Source: Xylophilus ampelinus
GTDB taxonomy: Bacteria > Pseudomonadota > Gammaproteobacteria > Burkholderiales > Burkholderiaceae_C
Reading direction: 5' to 3'
Assembly: GCF_901875635.1 (NCBI RefSeq)
Contig: NZ_CABFMN010000087.1
Coordinates: forward strand, 7,666-71,665
DNA length: 64,000 nt
The notes beneath the pieces are model-generated. The model ran no database searches, was not told the origin of the DNA, and saw only the letters and a program-made list of their open reading frames with translations. Made by a program: the position numbers and the translations under genes. The stretch's first letter is position 1. Every line of letters begins with the position of its first letter. This document shows, one piece after another, positions 26,156 through 34,683 of this stretch.

Positions 26156-27573
26156 AGCGCGCTCTGCGTTTGACGGCCGTCGCGGTCGCAGTCGTTTTCC
26201 TGGCGGGATGCGCCTCGGTCGGTATCGACGACGCCCTGAAGGAAACGAACTCCAGCGCGCAACAGTTCACCGAAGGCAAGCTCGAGCTCAGCCGCACCCC
26301 CGAACAGCGTGATCGTCGCTCTGCACTGACGCAGGAACTGCTGGCCAAGCCGCTGTCGCAGAGCGACGCGGTGCAGCTCGCGCTGGCCAACAGCCCGTCC
26401 GTCCAGGCGCTGATCGCCCAAAGCTGGGGTGACATCGCCGCGGCGAACCAGAGCAGCCGACTGCCCAACCCGATTCTCTCTTTTGCGCGCACGCGCCTGA
26501 ACAGCGAACTCGAGCTGGAGAGGTTGCTGTCCTTCGGTCTGGTGGACCTTATCCTGCTGCCGCAGCGGCTTTCGATCTCGAAGAGCCAAGCGAACCAGGC
26601 TAAGGTTCAGCTGACCAGCACTGTCGTCGACCAAGTGACGCAAGTGAAGCAAGCTTGGGTCCGTGCCGTCGCTGCTCAGCAGTCGCTGCAGTACGCCGAA
26701 CAGGTCAACAAGTCGGCCCAAGCCAGCGCGGAACTCGCACGACGCATGCAGCAGATCGGGAATTTCTCCAGGCTGCAGCGCGCACGCCAGCAGGTCTTCT
26801 ATGCCGATGCGACGACACAACTTGCTGCTGCGCAGCACGCAACGACCGCGGCGCGCGAGGAACTGGTCCGAGCCCTGGGCCTGGACGACAGTCAGGCCGC
26901 CAAGCTGAACCTGCCGCAGCGCCTTCCCGATCTGCCGAAAGCGCCGCGCGAGGCGAAGGAAGTCGCTGCAACCGCCACCGAGCAACGTCTCGATGTCCAG
27001 CTTGCGCGCGCGCAATTGGACGTGGCCGGCAAGTCCCAAGGCATCAACCTGCTGTCGACTTTCATCGACGTCGAGGTGGGCGGTCGTCGCGACACCGTGT
27101 TCGACAATGCGGAAAACACGAAGAGCACTCGCCGAGGCTTCGAGCTCGACATGCGCCTGCCGCTGTTCGACTGGGGGTCAGCGCAACGCGACATGCTGAA
27201 TGCACAGTCGCTGGCCGCAGCGAACCGTTACGACGCCACGATTCGCGGCGCGACTTCGCAACTGCGAGAGGGGTACTCGGCCTACCGCACCGCGTACGAC
27301 ATCGCGCGCCACTACCGCGACGAGATCGTTCCGCTGCGCCAGGCCATGGGCGAAGAGAACGTGCTTCGCTACAACGGCATGCTGATCAGCGTGTTCGAGT
27401 TGCTCGCCGAAGCACGCGACCAGATCGCGAGCGTGACCAACGCCATCAACGCCCAGCAGCAGTTCTGGCTGGCCGACGCGGCTTTGTCCGCCTCGGTGAT
27501 GGGCAAACCCACTGCCGCGGGCGGCTCGGTAGCTACCGGCGGAGGCGAAGCCTCTTCTGCTGCCGCGCACTGA
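26152..27573 (+). CDS. TolC-family outer-membrane lipoprotein
   Basis: The 473-residue protein has a lipoprotein signal with the lipobox LAGC (Cys about 21) and two long helical repeats of the outer-membrane efflux protein type, including SQSDAVQLALANSPSVQALIAQSWG and LREGYSAYRTAYDIARHYRDEIVPLRQAMGEEN. It differs from CusC in sequence. It is translationally coupled to the preceding gene and followed by the multicopper oxidase. Such TolC-like proteins without an adjacent pump occur in many Burkholderiales copper clusters; whether this one exports copper or serves another pump is not clear. Confidence 0.85.
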   Translation: MKRALRLTAVAVAVVFLAGCASVGIDDALKETNSSAQQFTEGKLELSRTPEQRDRRSALTQELLAKPLSQSDAVQLALANSPSVQALIAQSWGDIAAANQSSRLPNPILSFARTRLNSELELERLLSFGLVDLILLPQRLSISKSQANQAKVQLTSTVVDQVTQVKQAWVRAVAAQQSLQYAEQVNKSAQASAELARRMQQIGNFSRLQRARQQVFYADATTQLAAAQHATTAAREELVRALGLDDSQAAKLNLPQRLPDLPKAPREAKEVAATATEQRLDVQLARAQLDVAGKSQGINLLSTFIDVEVGGRRDTVFDNAENTKSTRRGFELDMRLPLFDWGSAQRDMLNAQSLAAANRYDATIRGATSQLREGYSAYRTAYDIARHYRDEIVPLRQAMGEENVLRYNGMLISVFELLAEARDQIASVTNAINAQQQFWLADAALSASVMGKPTAAGGSVATGGGEASSAAAH

Positions 27574-27594
27574 CCTCACAACGAATTGAACGAC

Positions 27595-29010
27595 ATGACC
27601 AGCAGACGCAACTTCATCACCGGCGCCGGTGCCATCACCGGGGCCGTCGCCGCGGCAAGCGTGAGCAAGGTGGCCATGGCCGCACTGCCGGAGCCCGTGC
27701 TCCAGTCCACGCCGAACACCATGCCCCCGCTCATGCCTTCGAGCGGGCGTCCCTACAACCCTGTGGTCACCCTCAATGGCTGGACCCTGCCTTGGCGCAT
27801 GAACAACGGCGTCAAGGAGTTTCACCTGGTGGCCGAGCCCGTGGTACGCGAAATGGCGCCGGGCTTCAAGGCCAACCTTTGGGGCTACAACGGTCAGTCC
27901 CCCGGTCCGACCATCGAGGTCGTCGAAGGCGACCGGGTGCGGATCTTCGTGACCAACAAGCTGCCCGAGCACACGAGCATCCACTGGCACGGTCAGCGGT
28001 TGCCCAACGGCATGGACGGCGTGGCCGGCCTGAACCAACCACCGATCCGGCCGGGGAAGACCTTCGTCTATGAGTTCGTGGCACGCCGTCCCGGCACTTT
28101 CATGTACCACCCGCATGCGGACGAGATGACGCAGATGGCGATGGGAATGATGGGTTTCTGGGTCACGCACCCCAAGGCCGAGCACCCACTTATCGAGAAG
28201 GTCGACCGCGACTTCGTGTTCCTGCTCAATGCCTACGACGTGGAACCCGGCAGTGCCACGCCCAAGATCATGACGATGCTGGACTTCAACCTGTGGTCCT
28301 GGAACAGCCGGATCTTCCCGGGCATCGACTCGCTCAACGTGAAGCTCAACGACAAGGTGCGCATCCGTATCGGCAACCTCACGATGACGAACCACCCGAT
28401 CCATCTGCACGGGCACGAATTCCTCGTCACAGGCACCGATGGAGGCCCAACGCCCAAATCTTCGCGCCAGTACGAGGTGACCACTGACGTGGCGGTGGGC
28501 CAGATGCGCCAGATCGAGTTCCTGGCCGACGAGGAAGGCGACTGGGCCTTCCACTGCCACAAGAGCCATCACACAATGAACGCCATGGGGCACGACGTCC
28601 CCACGCTGATTGGTCTCGATCACAAAGACGTCGCCAAGCAGATCTCCAGCCTGGTGCCGGACTATATGGTCATGGGCGAGCGTGGCATGGCCGATATGGC
28701 CGAGATGGAGATGCCGATTCCCGACAACACCGCACGAATGATGACAGGCGAAGGCCCGTTCGGTTCGGTGGAGATGGGTGGGATGTTCAGCGTGGTCAAG
28801 GTGCGCAAAAACCAGAAGGCGGGTGACTACTCGAATCCCGGCTGGTTCAAGCACCCGAAGGGCACTGTGGCCTACGAACTGGATGGCCCTGCGCCCGAGA
28901 CCTCTCGGCAACGCGACGCTGGCGCCGCCGCGATGCCCGCCAAAAACATGCCCGCCAAGAACATCGAAGTCCAGATTCGCAAACCCGCCAGTGGTCACTC
29001 CGGTCACTGA
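27595..29010 (+). CDS. TAT-exported multicopper oxidase (copper oxidase)
   Basis: I start at the ATG at 27595; the alternative TTG is 9 bp earlier. The 471-residue protein has a twin-arginine signal (SRRNFITGAGAITGAVAAAS), so it folds with copper before export. Copper-ligand motifs are HWHGQRLPNG, FMYHPHADE, NHPIHLHGHEF and HCHKSHHTMNAMGH, which provide the type 1 and trinuclear sites. A methionine-rich C-terminal region (GMADMAEMEMPIP) recalls the Met-rich segments of cuprous oxidases. It probably oxidises Cu(I) to the less toxic Cu(II) in the periplasm. A cupredoxin and a CusF-like protein follow. Confidence 0.9.
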   Translation: MTSRRNFITGAGAITGAVAAASVSKVAMAALPEPVLQSTPNTMPPLMPSSGRPYNPVVTLNGWTLPWRMNNGVKEFHLVAEPVVREMAPGFKANLWGYNGQSPGPTIEVVEGDRVRIFVTNKLPEHTSIHWHGQRLPNGMDGVAGLNQPPIRPGKTFVYEFVARRPGTFMYHPHADEMTQMAMGMMGFWVTHPKAEHPLIEKVDRDFVFLLNAYDVEPGSATPKIMTMLDFNLWSWNSRIFPGIDSLNVKLNDKVRIRIGNLTMTNHPIHLHGHEFLVTGTDGGPTPKSSRQYEVTTDVAVGQMRQIEFLADEEGDWAFHCHKSHHTMNAMGHDVPTLIGLDHKDVAKQISSLVPDYMVMGERGMADMAEMEMPIPDNTARMMTGEGPFGSVEMGGMFSVVKVRKNQKAGDYSNPGWFKHPKGTVAYELDGPAPETSRQRDAGAAAMPAKNMPAKNIEVQIRKPASGHSGH

Positions 29011-29018
29011 TTTTTTTT
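28989..29018 (+). terminator. Possible intrinsic terminator after the multicopper oxidase
   Basis: CAGTG (28989-28993) pairs with CACTG (29005-29009), extended inward by wobble and GC pairs, and is followed at once by eight T residues (29011-29018). The hairpin overlaps the stop codon. It may reduce transcription into the cupredoxin gene 40 bp downstream. Confidence 0.4.
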
Positions 29019-29049
29019 CTTCCAACCCCCGACTCGCAAAGGAAACCAC

Positions 29050-29541
29050 ATGAAACACGTCCTCCGCAATACCGCGCTTGCCGCCTTGACGGCACTGGCC
29101 GCTGTTGGCGCTTCCGCATCAGGCACTCATGCCGGCGGCCACGGCCACGATGCCGACGAGGCGATCGGCAAGCCAGGCGTCGCATCCAAAGCCACGCGCA
29201 CGATCAACGTGGATATGACGGACAGCATGCGCTTCACACCTGCCGACATTACGGTCAAGCAAGGCGAAACCGTGCGCTTTGTGATCAAGAACTCGGGGCA
29301 GATCAAGCACGAGCTCGTGCTCGGAACCGAGAAAGAACTCAAAGAGCATTACGAAGTAATGAAGAAGAACCCCGAGATGGAACATGCCGACCCGAACATG
29401 GTGACTTTGGCCGGCGGCAAGACTGGTGAGATCGTCTGGCAGTTCACCAAGGCAGGCAAGGTCGACTTCGCGTGCCTGCAACCGGGCCACTACGACGCCG
29501 GGATGAAGGGCGCCGTGAAGGTGACCACCGTCGGCAAGTAA
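29050..29541 (+). CDS. Periplasmic cupredoxin (plastocyanin/azurin-like)
   Basis: This 163-residue protein has a signal peptide ending near VGASASG, a short His-rich start (HAGGHGHDAD) and a cupredoxin fold. The type 1 copper ligands are visible as the His in QIKHELVLG and the Cys-His-Met set in FACLQPGHYDAGM. It resembles the copper-responsive cupredoxins (CopI-like) of copper clusters. It may buffer copper or accept electrons from the multicopper oxidase. It follows that oxidase by 40 bp in the same direction. Confidence 0.85.
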   Translation: MKHVLRNTALAALTALAAVGASASGTHAGGHGHDADEAIGKPGVASKATRTINVDMTDSMRFTPADITVKQGETVRFVIKNSGQIKHELVLGTEKELKEHYEVMKKNPEMEHADPNMVTLAGGKTGEIVWQFTKAGKVDFACLQPGHYDAGMKGAVKVTTVGK

Positions 29542-29616
29542 GTACAAAAGCTTCCGCGGCTACCTTCACTTGGGCGCAGCGGAACTCCAGATTCATTCAT
29601 CTCCAAGGAGATCCTC

Positions 29617-29991
29617 ATGTTGAACATTCGCATCTCACTCGTGGCATTAGCTGCGGCACTTTTGTTTGCTGGCACGGCCGGCGCGCAATCGCCCAAACCT
29701 GCATCGGACATGTCCGGCATGGCTGAAAAGGCACCGGCGGCAGGCACCGCCGATTCGGCTGCGGCGTCGGAGCTCACAGAGGGCGAGGTCCGCAAGGTGG
29801 ACAAGGACAACAAGAAGCTCACGATCAAGCACGGTCCGCTGAAGAACCTGGACATGCCCGGCATGACCATGGTGTTCGGCGTCAAAGATGACGCCATGCT
29901 TGACAAGGTCGAGACGGGCGCCAAGGTTCGTTTCCAGGCGGAGAAGATCGACGGCAAGATCGTCGTTACCAAGATCGAAGCCGCCCGCTGA
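29617..29991 (+). CDS. cusF: CusF-like periplasmic copper chaperone
   Basis: The 124-residue product has a signal peptide ending AGAQ and a CusF-type OB-fold domain. KHGPLKNLDMPGMTMVF aligns with the Cu(I)/Ag(I) site of CusF: His and Met-x-Met are kept, but the tryptophan that caps the metal in E. coli CusF is replaced by Met. The CusF-like domain at the end of CusB in this same island keeps the Trp. It probably carries metal to CusCBA. A strong AAGGAG-type site precedes the ATG at 29617. Confidence 0.85.
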   Translation: MLNIRISLVALAAALLFAGTAGAQSPKPASDMSGMAEKAPAAGTADSAAASELTEGEVRKVDKDNKKLTIKHGPLKNLDMPGMTMVFGVKDDAMLDKVETGAKVRFQAEKIDGKIVVTKIEAAR

Positions 29992-30048
29992 ACGCATCGG
30001 AAAACCTAGCCTTGGCCGGCGGTGAATGCCGAACGGATGGAGAGAGAC

Positions 30049-31344
30049 ATGACGTACTCCAGTGCTTCGCAAGTCGTTCGGCAAATCCTTGAGGGGCCGG
30101 TCACGCGGCCGGCGCTGCTGCGGTGGCGCCGCCGACAGTTCTTCTCCGAGGCCGGTTTTGCCGGCTACTTCGGCGTCTTCAGGGACTTTTCCGAGGCTCG
30201 GCACTGGCTTCCTGAAAACCCGGAGTTCGATCATGCGGCTTTGGCGGCCGAGGATGTGAACATCCGCACGAAAAAGATCTTTGCCTACGACTATCCGGTG
30301 ATGTGGTGGCTCGAGCGCGCGTTTCGGGACGGCGCCACCAAAGTGCTCGATATCGGCGGATCTGTCGGTGTCCATTTCTACGCGTACCGACGTCTTTTTT
30401 TCGAGATGCCGCAGGCGTTGTCGTGGCACGTCGTCGAAGTGCCCGCGATTGCTTCCATCGGCCGAAAAGTGGTCAGGCAGGCACAAGTCGACGCGCTGAG
30501 CTTCACCCACACGGATGCCCTGGGGCAGGCGCTGGCGGGCAACGACATCTGGCCTTCCGCTGGAGCCCTGCACTATGTGGACTATGCGCGCCCTGCCGAT
30601 CTGCTGAAGCAGTGCGGGAGCCGTCCACGACACATCTTGCTGAACAAGCTTCCGCTCTATGACGGCGAAGACTACGTCACGGCACAGAACATCGGTGCCG
30701 GCTGCTTCGCGCCGATAAATCTCTACAACCGTCAGCGCTTGATCAGCGAGGTCGAAGCGTTGGGCTACGCCTTGTGCGACGAATGGCAAGTTCCCGAACG
30801 CTCGCTCTATCTGCCGGGGTTTCCCGAGCTTTGCATCTCTGCGCACAGCGGCCTTTACTTCCGCACGCTGAATGGCGTAAACCAAAGCGTCGATGCGCGA
30901 CCTAGCCGATCATGGGGTATCAGGCTGCACATTGTCCGCCGCCGATATGGCGAAGATGAAACATCACATCATCGGCATGGCGCATCCTGTCGCAGGCGGG
31001 ATTCTTGGTGTGGCGATCTGCGCCGGCCTGACGGGCTGCGCCGATCTCTACAAGCAGCATCGCGATTTCCAGGATGGTTGGCGGACGGGCGAGATTGTCG
31101 AGATCGCCCGGGCGAGCGAGATTCAGCGCAGCGGTCGCACGGACTGCAGGAAGAAGGTCAGCCACGAGGAGCTTGCACTGCGTCGCTTCGCCATCCTGAT
31201 CGATCGTTCCACGGGGCAACGCCACGCGCACATCGTGATGCTGAATCCGGCGATATCCGTCGAGTTGGGCGACATCGTTTCGACCAACGTCGTCAGGTGC
31301 GGCGCGCCCATTCGCGTCTTATCGCACAAGCGAGGCGCGGGTGA
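30049..31344 (+). CDS. TIGR04325-type putative methyltransferase with out-of-frame C-terminal extension
   Basis: The ATG at 30049 follows GGAGAGAG. The first 290 or so residues match the TIGR04325 family of putative SAM-dependent methyltransferases: TKVLDIGGSVGVHFYAYR is the SAM-binding motif I, then WHVVEVPAIASIG, HILLNKLPLYDG and LYLPGFPELCISAHSGLYFR. The family normally ends about there, but this frame runs on for about 140 residues of arginine-rich sequence. That sequence is simply the wrong frame of the next lipoprotein gene, so a frameshift or lost stop near 30900 is likely. Its substrate and link to copper are unknown. Confidence 0.65.
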   Translation: MTYSSASQVVRQILEGPVTRPALLRWRRRQFFSEAGFAGYFGVFRDFSEARHWLPENPEFDHAALAAEDVNIRTKKIFAYDYPVMWWLERAFRDGATKVLDIGGSVGVHFYAYRRLFFEMPQALSWHVVEVPAIASIGRKVVRQAQVDALSFTHTDALGQALAGNDIWPSAGALHYVDYARPADLLKQCGSRPRHILLNKLPLYDGEDYVTAQNIGAGCFAPINLYNRQRLISEVEALGYALCDEWQVPERSLYLPGFPELCISAHSGLYFRTLNGVNQSVDARPSRSWGIRLHIVRRRYGEDETSHHRHGASCRRRDSWCGDLRRPDGLRRSLQAASRFPGWLADGRDCRDRPGERDSAQRSHGLQEEGQPRGACTASLRHPDRSFHGATPRAHRDAESGDIRRVGRHRFDQRRQVRRAHSRLIAQARRG

Positions 31345-31411
31345 CGCGGCCGCCACACGACCTCCACTCATCATTTTGCAGCCAGCCCATCCACAACCTG
31401 AGCACCCATGA
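30956..31411 (+). CDS. Small putative lipoprotein overlapping the methyltransferase frame
   Basis: The frame encodes a signal with lipobox LTGC (GGILGVAICAGLTGCADLY), followed by a soluble domain of about 110 residues (QDGWRTGEIVEIARASEIQRSGRTDCRKK, RFAILIDRSTGQRHAHIVML). Such proteins, often annotated as outer-membrane lipoproteins related to SlyB-like or GlyZip-free types, act in envelope homeostasis; I do not recognise the exact family. Starts at 30893, 30947, 30956 and 30977 are possible; I prefer 30956. It overlaps the methyltransferase frame for almost 400 bp and overlaps cytochrome c4 by 4 bp, so it is probably co-translated with that gene. Confidence 0.55.
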   Translation: MKHHIIGMAHPVAGGILGVAICAGLTGCADLYKQHRDFQDGWRTGEIVEIARASEIQRSGRTDCRKKVSHEELALRRFAILIDRSTGQRHAHIVMLNPAISVELGDIVSTNVVRCGAPIRVLSHKRGAGDAAATRPPLIILQPAHPQPEHP

Positions 31412-32067
31412 AATTGTTCGTTCCCTTTTTGCTCGCAGCTCTCGGCGGGCTTGCCTCTGTTTCCTCTTTCGCAGCTGATTCCATGCCCATGGCCGCGACT
31501 GAGAAAGCACTCGTCAGGGCGGTCAAGGCAGATATCACAAACGGCGAAGTCGTCTTCAATGCAAAGTCCTGCGCCGCGTGCCATAACGCTGATGGCAACT
31601 CGGCCATTCCCGCGAATCCAAAGCTGGCCCAGCAGCATCCCGAATATCTGCTCAAACAACTTCAGGAGTTCAAGTCCGGCAAGCGCAAGAGCCCTATCAT
31701 GGCTGGCATGGCAGCTATGCTTTCCGAGCAGGAAATGCGCGATGTCGCCTGGTTCCTTGGGTCCAAGCCCATCAAGCCCGGGTTCGCGAAAGAGAAGGAC
31801 TTGGTGGCACTGGGCGAGAAAATCTACCGTGGCGGCATTGGTGACCGCGCAGTGCCGGCCTGCGCAGGGTGCCACAGTCCAAACGGCGCTGGCATCCCGA
31901 TCCAGTACCCGCGTCTGGGCGGGCAACATGCCGAGTACATCGCTGCGCAGCTGATATCGTTTCGTGATGGGACACGACTCAACAGCGTGCCGATGAGCGG
32001 TGTTGCTGCGAAGCTCAATGATCGCGAGATCAAGGCGGTGTCCGACTACATCGCAGGCCTGCGCTAA
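31408..32067 (+). CDS. Dihaem cytochrome c4-like protein
   Basis: This 219-residue protein has a signal peptide (cleavage near SSFA) and two haem c motifs, CAACH at 55-59 and CAGCH near 151-155. Methionine-containing loops after each (MAGMAAMLSEQEM; MSGVAAKLNDREI) supply the axial ligands. The internal duplication is typical of cytochrome c4, a periplasmic electron carrier to terminal oxidases. In copper clusters it may accept electrons from Cu(I) oxidation, which is an inference here. It overlaps the preceding lipoprotein gene by 4 bp. Confidence 0.88.
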   Translation: MKLFVPFLLAALGGLASVSSFAADSMPMAATEKALVRAVKADITNGEVVFNAKSCAACHNADGNSAIPANPKLAQQHPEYLLKQLQEFKSGKRKSPIMAGMAAMLSEQEMRDVAWFLGSKPIKPGFAKEKDLVALGEKIYRGGIGDRAVPACAGCHSPNGAGIPIQYPRLGGQHAEYIAAQLISFRDGTRLNSVPMSGVAAKLNDREIKAVSDYIAGLR

Positions 32068-32180
32068 GCCTCGATCAGCGAACTGCCGTAAATCAACGTG
32101 CAGCCGACTCAGCGATTTTCCCTCACGTGCCTGCTGTGGCCAGATGCGCACGGCGTCGGTTCCCTCGCCAAGGGGGACGC

Positions 32181-32564
32181 ATGTACGTGACTGGCCGCTG
32201 GGTCTCCGCGAATGCGGTGGGCACCATGTTCATTGCCTGGATCTTGGGTGTGATCACGTTCTTGGCTTTCGTGTACTGGCAGCGCCGCAAAAATCGTAGA
32301 AGGCCAGTCAACCGCGACAGACACCGAAAAGCATCTCGCTCGCGTACATCCAGGAAGACGGGACAGGCGATGAGGCTGCCGACAACTTACGACCGCGGCT
32401 GGGTTGTCGTCCGACAGACGCATGTTCAGGTCTTAGGCACGCCGCGATCAGGTTCAGCAGGTGCACAAACCGGGACGGCGAAGTTTACCTTTGCGCAGGG
32501 CTCGCTCACATCGAAGGTCGGGGCTTCTATCGGTGTGCTCCTTGCAGGTCATCGTCAACGGTGA
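32181..32564 (+). CDS. Small predicted single-span membrane protein
   Basis: An ATG at 32181 preceded by AGGGGGAC opens a frame whose first 40 residues look like a membrane helix flanked by basic residues (ANAVGTMFIAWILGVITFLAFVYWQRRKNRRRP). The remaining 85 residues are basic and poorly structured, and may be non-native sequence beyond a true, shorter end. Small membrane proteins of this kind occur next to copper oxidases. Confidence is low because no family is recognised. Confidence 0.35.
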   Translation: MYVTGRWVSANAVGTMFIAWILGVITFLAFVYWQRRKNRRRPVNRDRHRKASRSRTSRKTGQAMRLPTTYDRGWVVVRQTHVQVLGTPRSGSAGAQTGTAKFTFAQGSLTSKVGASIGVLLAGHRQR

Positions 32565-32604
32565 GCGCGTTGCGCGAACCGTAAGCCACACAACGGAGAT
32601 CACC

Positions 32605-34584
32605 ATGTTCGCTCAGCCTATCGACTATTTCCTGGCCGTCTGGTTTGCACTGGCGGCTCTGTCGACAGCCTACGTCGCCTGGGACCAGTTGAGGAACAAC
32701 CCGGAGCCCGTGGTGATGAAGTGGGGGTTCATCCTGGTCACGTTGTACCTGGGGCCGGTGGGCCTGTTGCTATACGTAATGGCGGACAAAGAGCCGGTCC
32801 CTGGCGAGCATGAAGAGTTCGTCAAACCGCTGTGGAAACAGGGGGTTGGCTCCACGATCCATTGCGTGGCAGGCGATGCGACTGGGATCATCTTGGCAGC
32901 GGTCGTGACTGCGGTGCTGGGCCTGCCGATGTGGATCGATCTGATCGTCGAGTACGTTGCCGGCTTCGCGTTTGGGCTGTTCATTTTCCAGTCGCTTTTC
33001 ATGAAGAACATGATGGGTGGAACCTACTGGGAGAACGTCAAAAAGTCGTTCATGCCAGAGTTCATCAGCATGAATGCAATGATGGCGGGCATGGCGCCGG
33101 TGATGGCACTGCTCATGATGGGCCGCGACATGCGGGCGATGGACCCGACCGAACTCATCTTCTGGGGCGTGATGTCACTGGGCGTGGCCGTCGGCTTTGC
33201 GGTGGCGTATCCGGTGAACGTCTGGATGGTTTCTCGAAAGATGAAGCATGGACTGATGACCGAACGCCGGCCGAGCAAAGTTCCCAATGTGCACACCGGA
33301 CACGTCCATGGGCAAGCGCATGGCCCTGTGCCGGCCCCCGCAAACGCTTCGTCAGCCCAACATGTAGCCCATGGCGAACAGGGCCAGACCGCGCATGCAG
33401 GCCGTGTACACGGGGCTCAGTCCGCCCGCGACAACTCTGACCATGTGAGCGAGAGTCATGGCGGCCACAGCATGCAGCCGAATGTAACGCGGCCGCAGCT
33501 GGCGGCCGTGACGATGACCACCACGCTCATGCTGCTGGCCGGCATGACGATGCCCGCGATGTTCGTGAACATGCGTCTGTCGAACCGGGACGTGGGTGGC
33601 GCCATCATGCCGCCGTCGATGATCATGGGCTGGGACACACCCGGCCAGGCGATGCGCGACATGTCGGCCATTCACCCGCGCGAGATCACGCACATCGCTG
33701 GGGCGCAGACCCGCGGCGACGTGGACCTTGTCCCCACGCTGGACAACGGCATCAAGGTCTTCAACCTCGAAACCAGTGTCATCCGGTGGAACATCCTGCC
33801 TGAGGTGACGGTCGAGGGCTATGCATTCAACGCGACGATTCCGGGGCCAAGGATTCGCGTCACGGAAGGCGATCGGGTGCGCATCAAGGTGACGAACCGA
33901 TTGCCCGAGAGCACCACCGTGCATTGGCATGGGCTGATCCTGCCGAACGAGATGGACGGACCGGCCAAGATCACCCAGCAGCCGATCCCGACCGGCGGCT
34001 CCTACACCTACGAGTTCACGACCGAGCAGGCAGGCACATTCTTCTATCACTCGCACGACCATGTGGACCGCCAGCAGGCCTTCGGTTTGTACGGGGCCCT
34101 GATCATCGATCCCAAGAAGGCCGAACAGGCACCAAAGGCGGATCACGAATATGTGATCCAGCTGCAAGAATGGCTCAAACGCGAAGGCCTGACCTACCCG
34201 GCGATGCTGATGGAAGGCGGCTTGCCGAACTACTTCACCATCAACGGCAAGGCATTTCCCGCCACGGACACGGTGAAGATGAAAGTCGGCGAAACCATCA
34301 AGCTCAGGTTCGTGGGAAGCAACAACAACTTCGTGCATCCGATGCACGTCCACGGCGGTCCGTTCACCGTCGTTGCAAGAGACGGCTATGTGCTACCAGA
34401 GTCTGCGCGGTTCCAGGCGGATACGGTGAACGTCGGCCCGGGTCAGCGCTATGACGTCATCTGGAAAGCGCTGCGGCCTGGCAAATGGCTGGTCCATTGC
34501 CACATCCCGCACCACACCACCAACAACAACGTCGAGAAGGACGGCGGCGGTGGGCTGATGATGGTGCTGGATGTAGAGGCCTGA
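32605..34584 (+). CDS. Fusion of a DUF4396-like membrane domain to a multicopper oxidase
   Basis: The ATG at 32605 follows CGGAGAT; upstream frame is noise. Of 659 residues, the first about 215 form a DUF4396-like membrane domain with several helices and a methionine-rich segment (SMNAMMAGMAPVMALLMMGRDMRAM). A His-rich linker (HTGHVHGQAHG, HVSESHGGHSMQ) and one more helix (about 295-320) follow. From about 400 there is a multicopper oxidase with HWHGLILPNEMDG, FYHSHDH, HPMHVHGGPF and HCHIPHH motifs. The oxidase is thus tethered to the inner membrane beside a probable metal-handling channel. Separately encoded versions are more usual. Confidence 0.8.
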   Translation: MFAQPIDYFLAVWFALAALSTAYVAWDQLRNNPEPVVMKWGFILVTLYLGPVGLLLYVMADKEPVPGEHEEFVKPLWKQGVGSTIHCVAGDATGIILAAVVTAVLGLPMWIDLIVEYVAGFAFGLFIFQSLFMKNMMGGTYWENVKKSFMPEFISMNAMMAGMAPVMALLMMGRDMRAMDPTELIFWGVMSLGVAVGFAVAYPVNVWMVSRKMKHGLMTERRPSKVPNVHTGHVHGQAHGPVPAPANASSAQHVAHGEQGQTAHAGRVHGAQSARDNSDHVSESHGGHSMQPNVTRPQLAAVTMTTTLMLLAGMTMPAMFVNMRLSNRDVGGAIMPPSMIMGWDTPGQAMRDMSAIHPREITHIAGAQTRGDVDLVPTLDNGIKVFNLETSVIRWNILPEVTVEGYAFNATIPGPRIRVTEGDRVRIKVTNRLPESTTVHWHGLILPNEMDGPAKITQQPIPTGGSYTYEFTTEQAGTFFYHSHDHVDRQQAFGLYGALIIDPKKAEQAPKADHEYVIQLQEWLKREGLTYPAMLMEGGLPNYFTINGKAFPATDTVKMKVGETIKLRFVGSNNNFVHPMHVHGGPFTVVARDGYVLPESARFQADTVNVGPGQRYDVIWKALRPGKWLVHCHIPHHTTNNNVEKDGGGGLMMVLDVEA

Positions 34585-34623
34585 AGACCGTTTTTTCCGA
34601 TGTTTCCCGGGAATTCATGCCCC

Positions 34624-34646
34624 CTTGACCTTCACACGGCGTCAAG
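34624..34646 (+). promoter_or_regulatory. Possible MerR/CueR-type dyad before copZ-like gene
   Basis: CTTGAC (34624-34629) and GTCAAG (34641-34646) are perfect inverted repeats with an 11-bp spacer, 38 bp before the copZ-like start. The first arm contains a TTGACC -35-like element followed by CTTC, as in CueR promoters, but the matching GGAAG comes late and no cueR gene is in the window. Confidence 0.3.
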
Positions 34647-34683
34647 CTTGAAACTGGAAGCCACTTTCAATGAAGGAGTTTCC

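Noticed and set aside
27178..29058. 626-codon minus-strand frame opposite the multicopper oxidase
   Set aside because: The plus-strand gene has a TAT signal and all copper ligands; the opposite frame has none of a recognisable family.
32461..32604. Upstream start for the fused multicopper oxidase
   Set aside because: The 48 upstream codons are basic and unlike a membrane protein start; the ATG at 32605 has a good ribosome-binding site and begins a hydrophobic segment.
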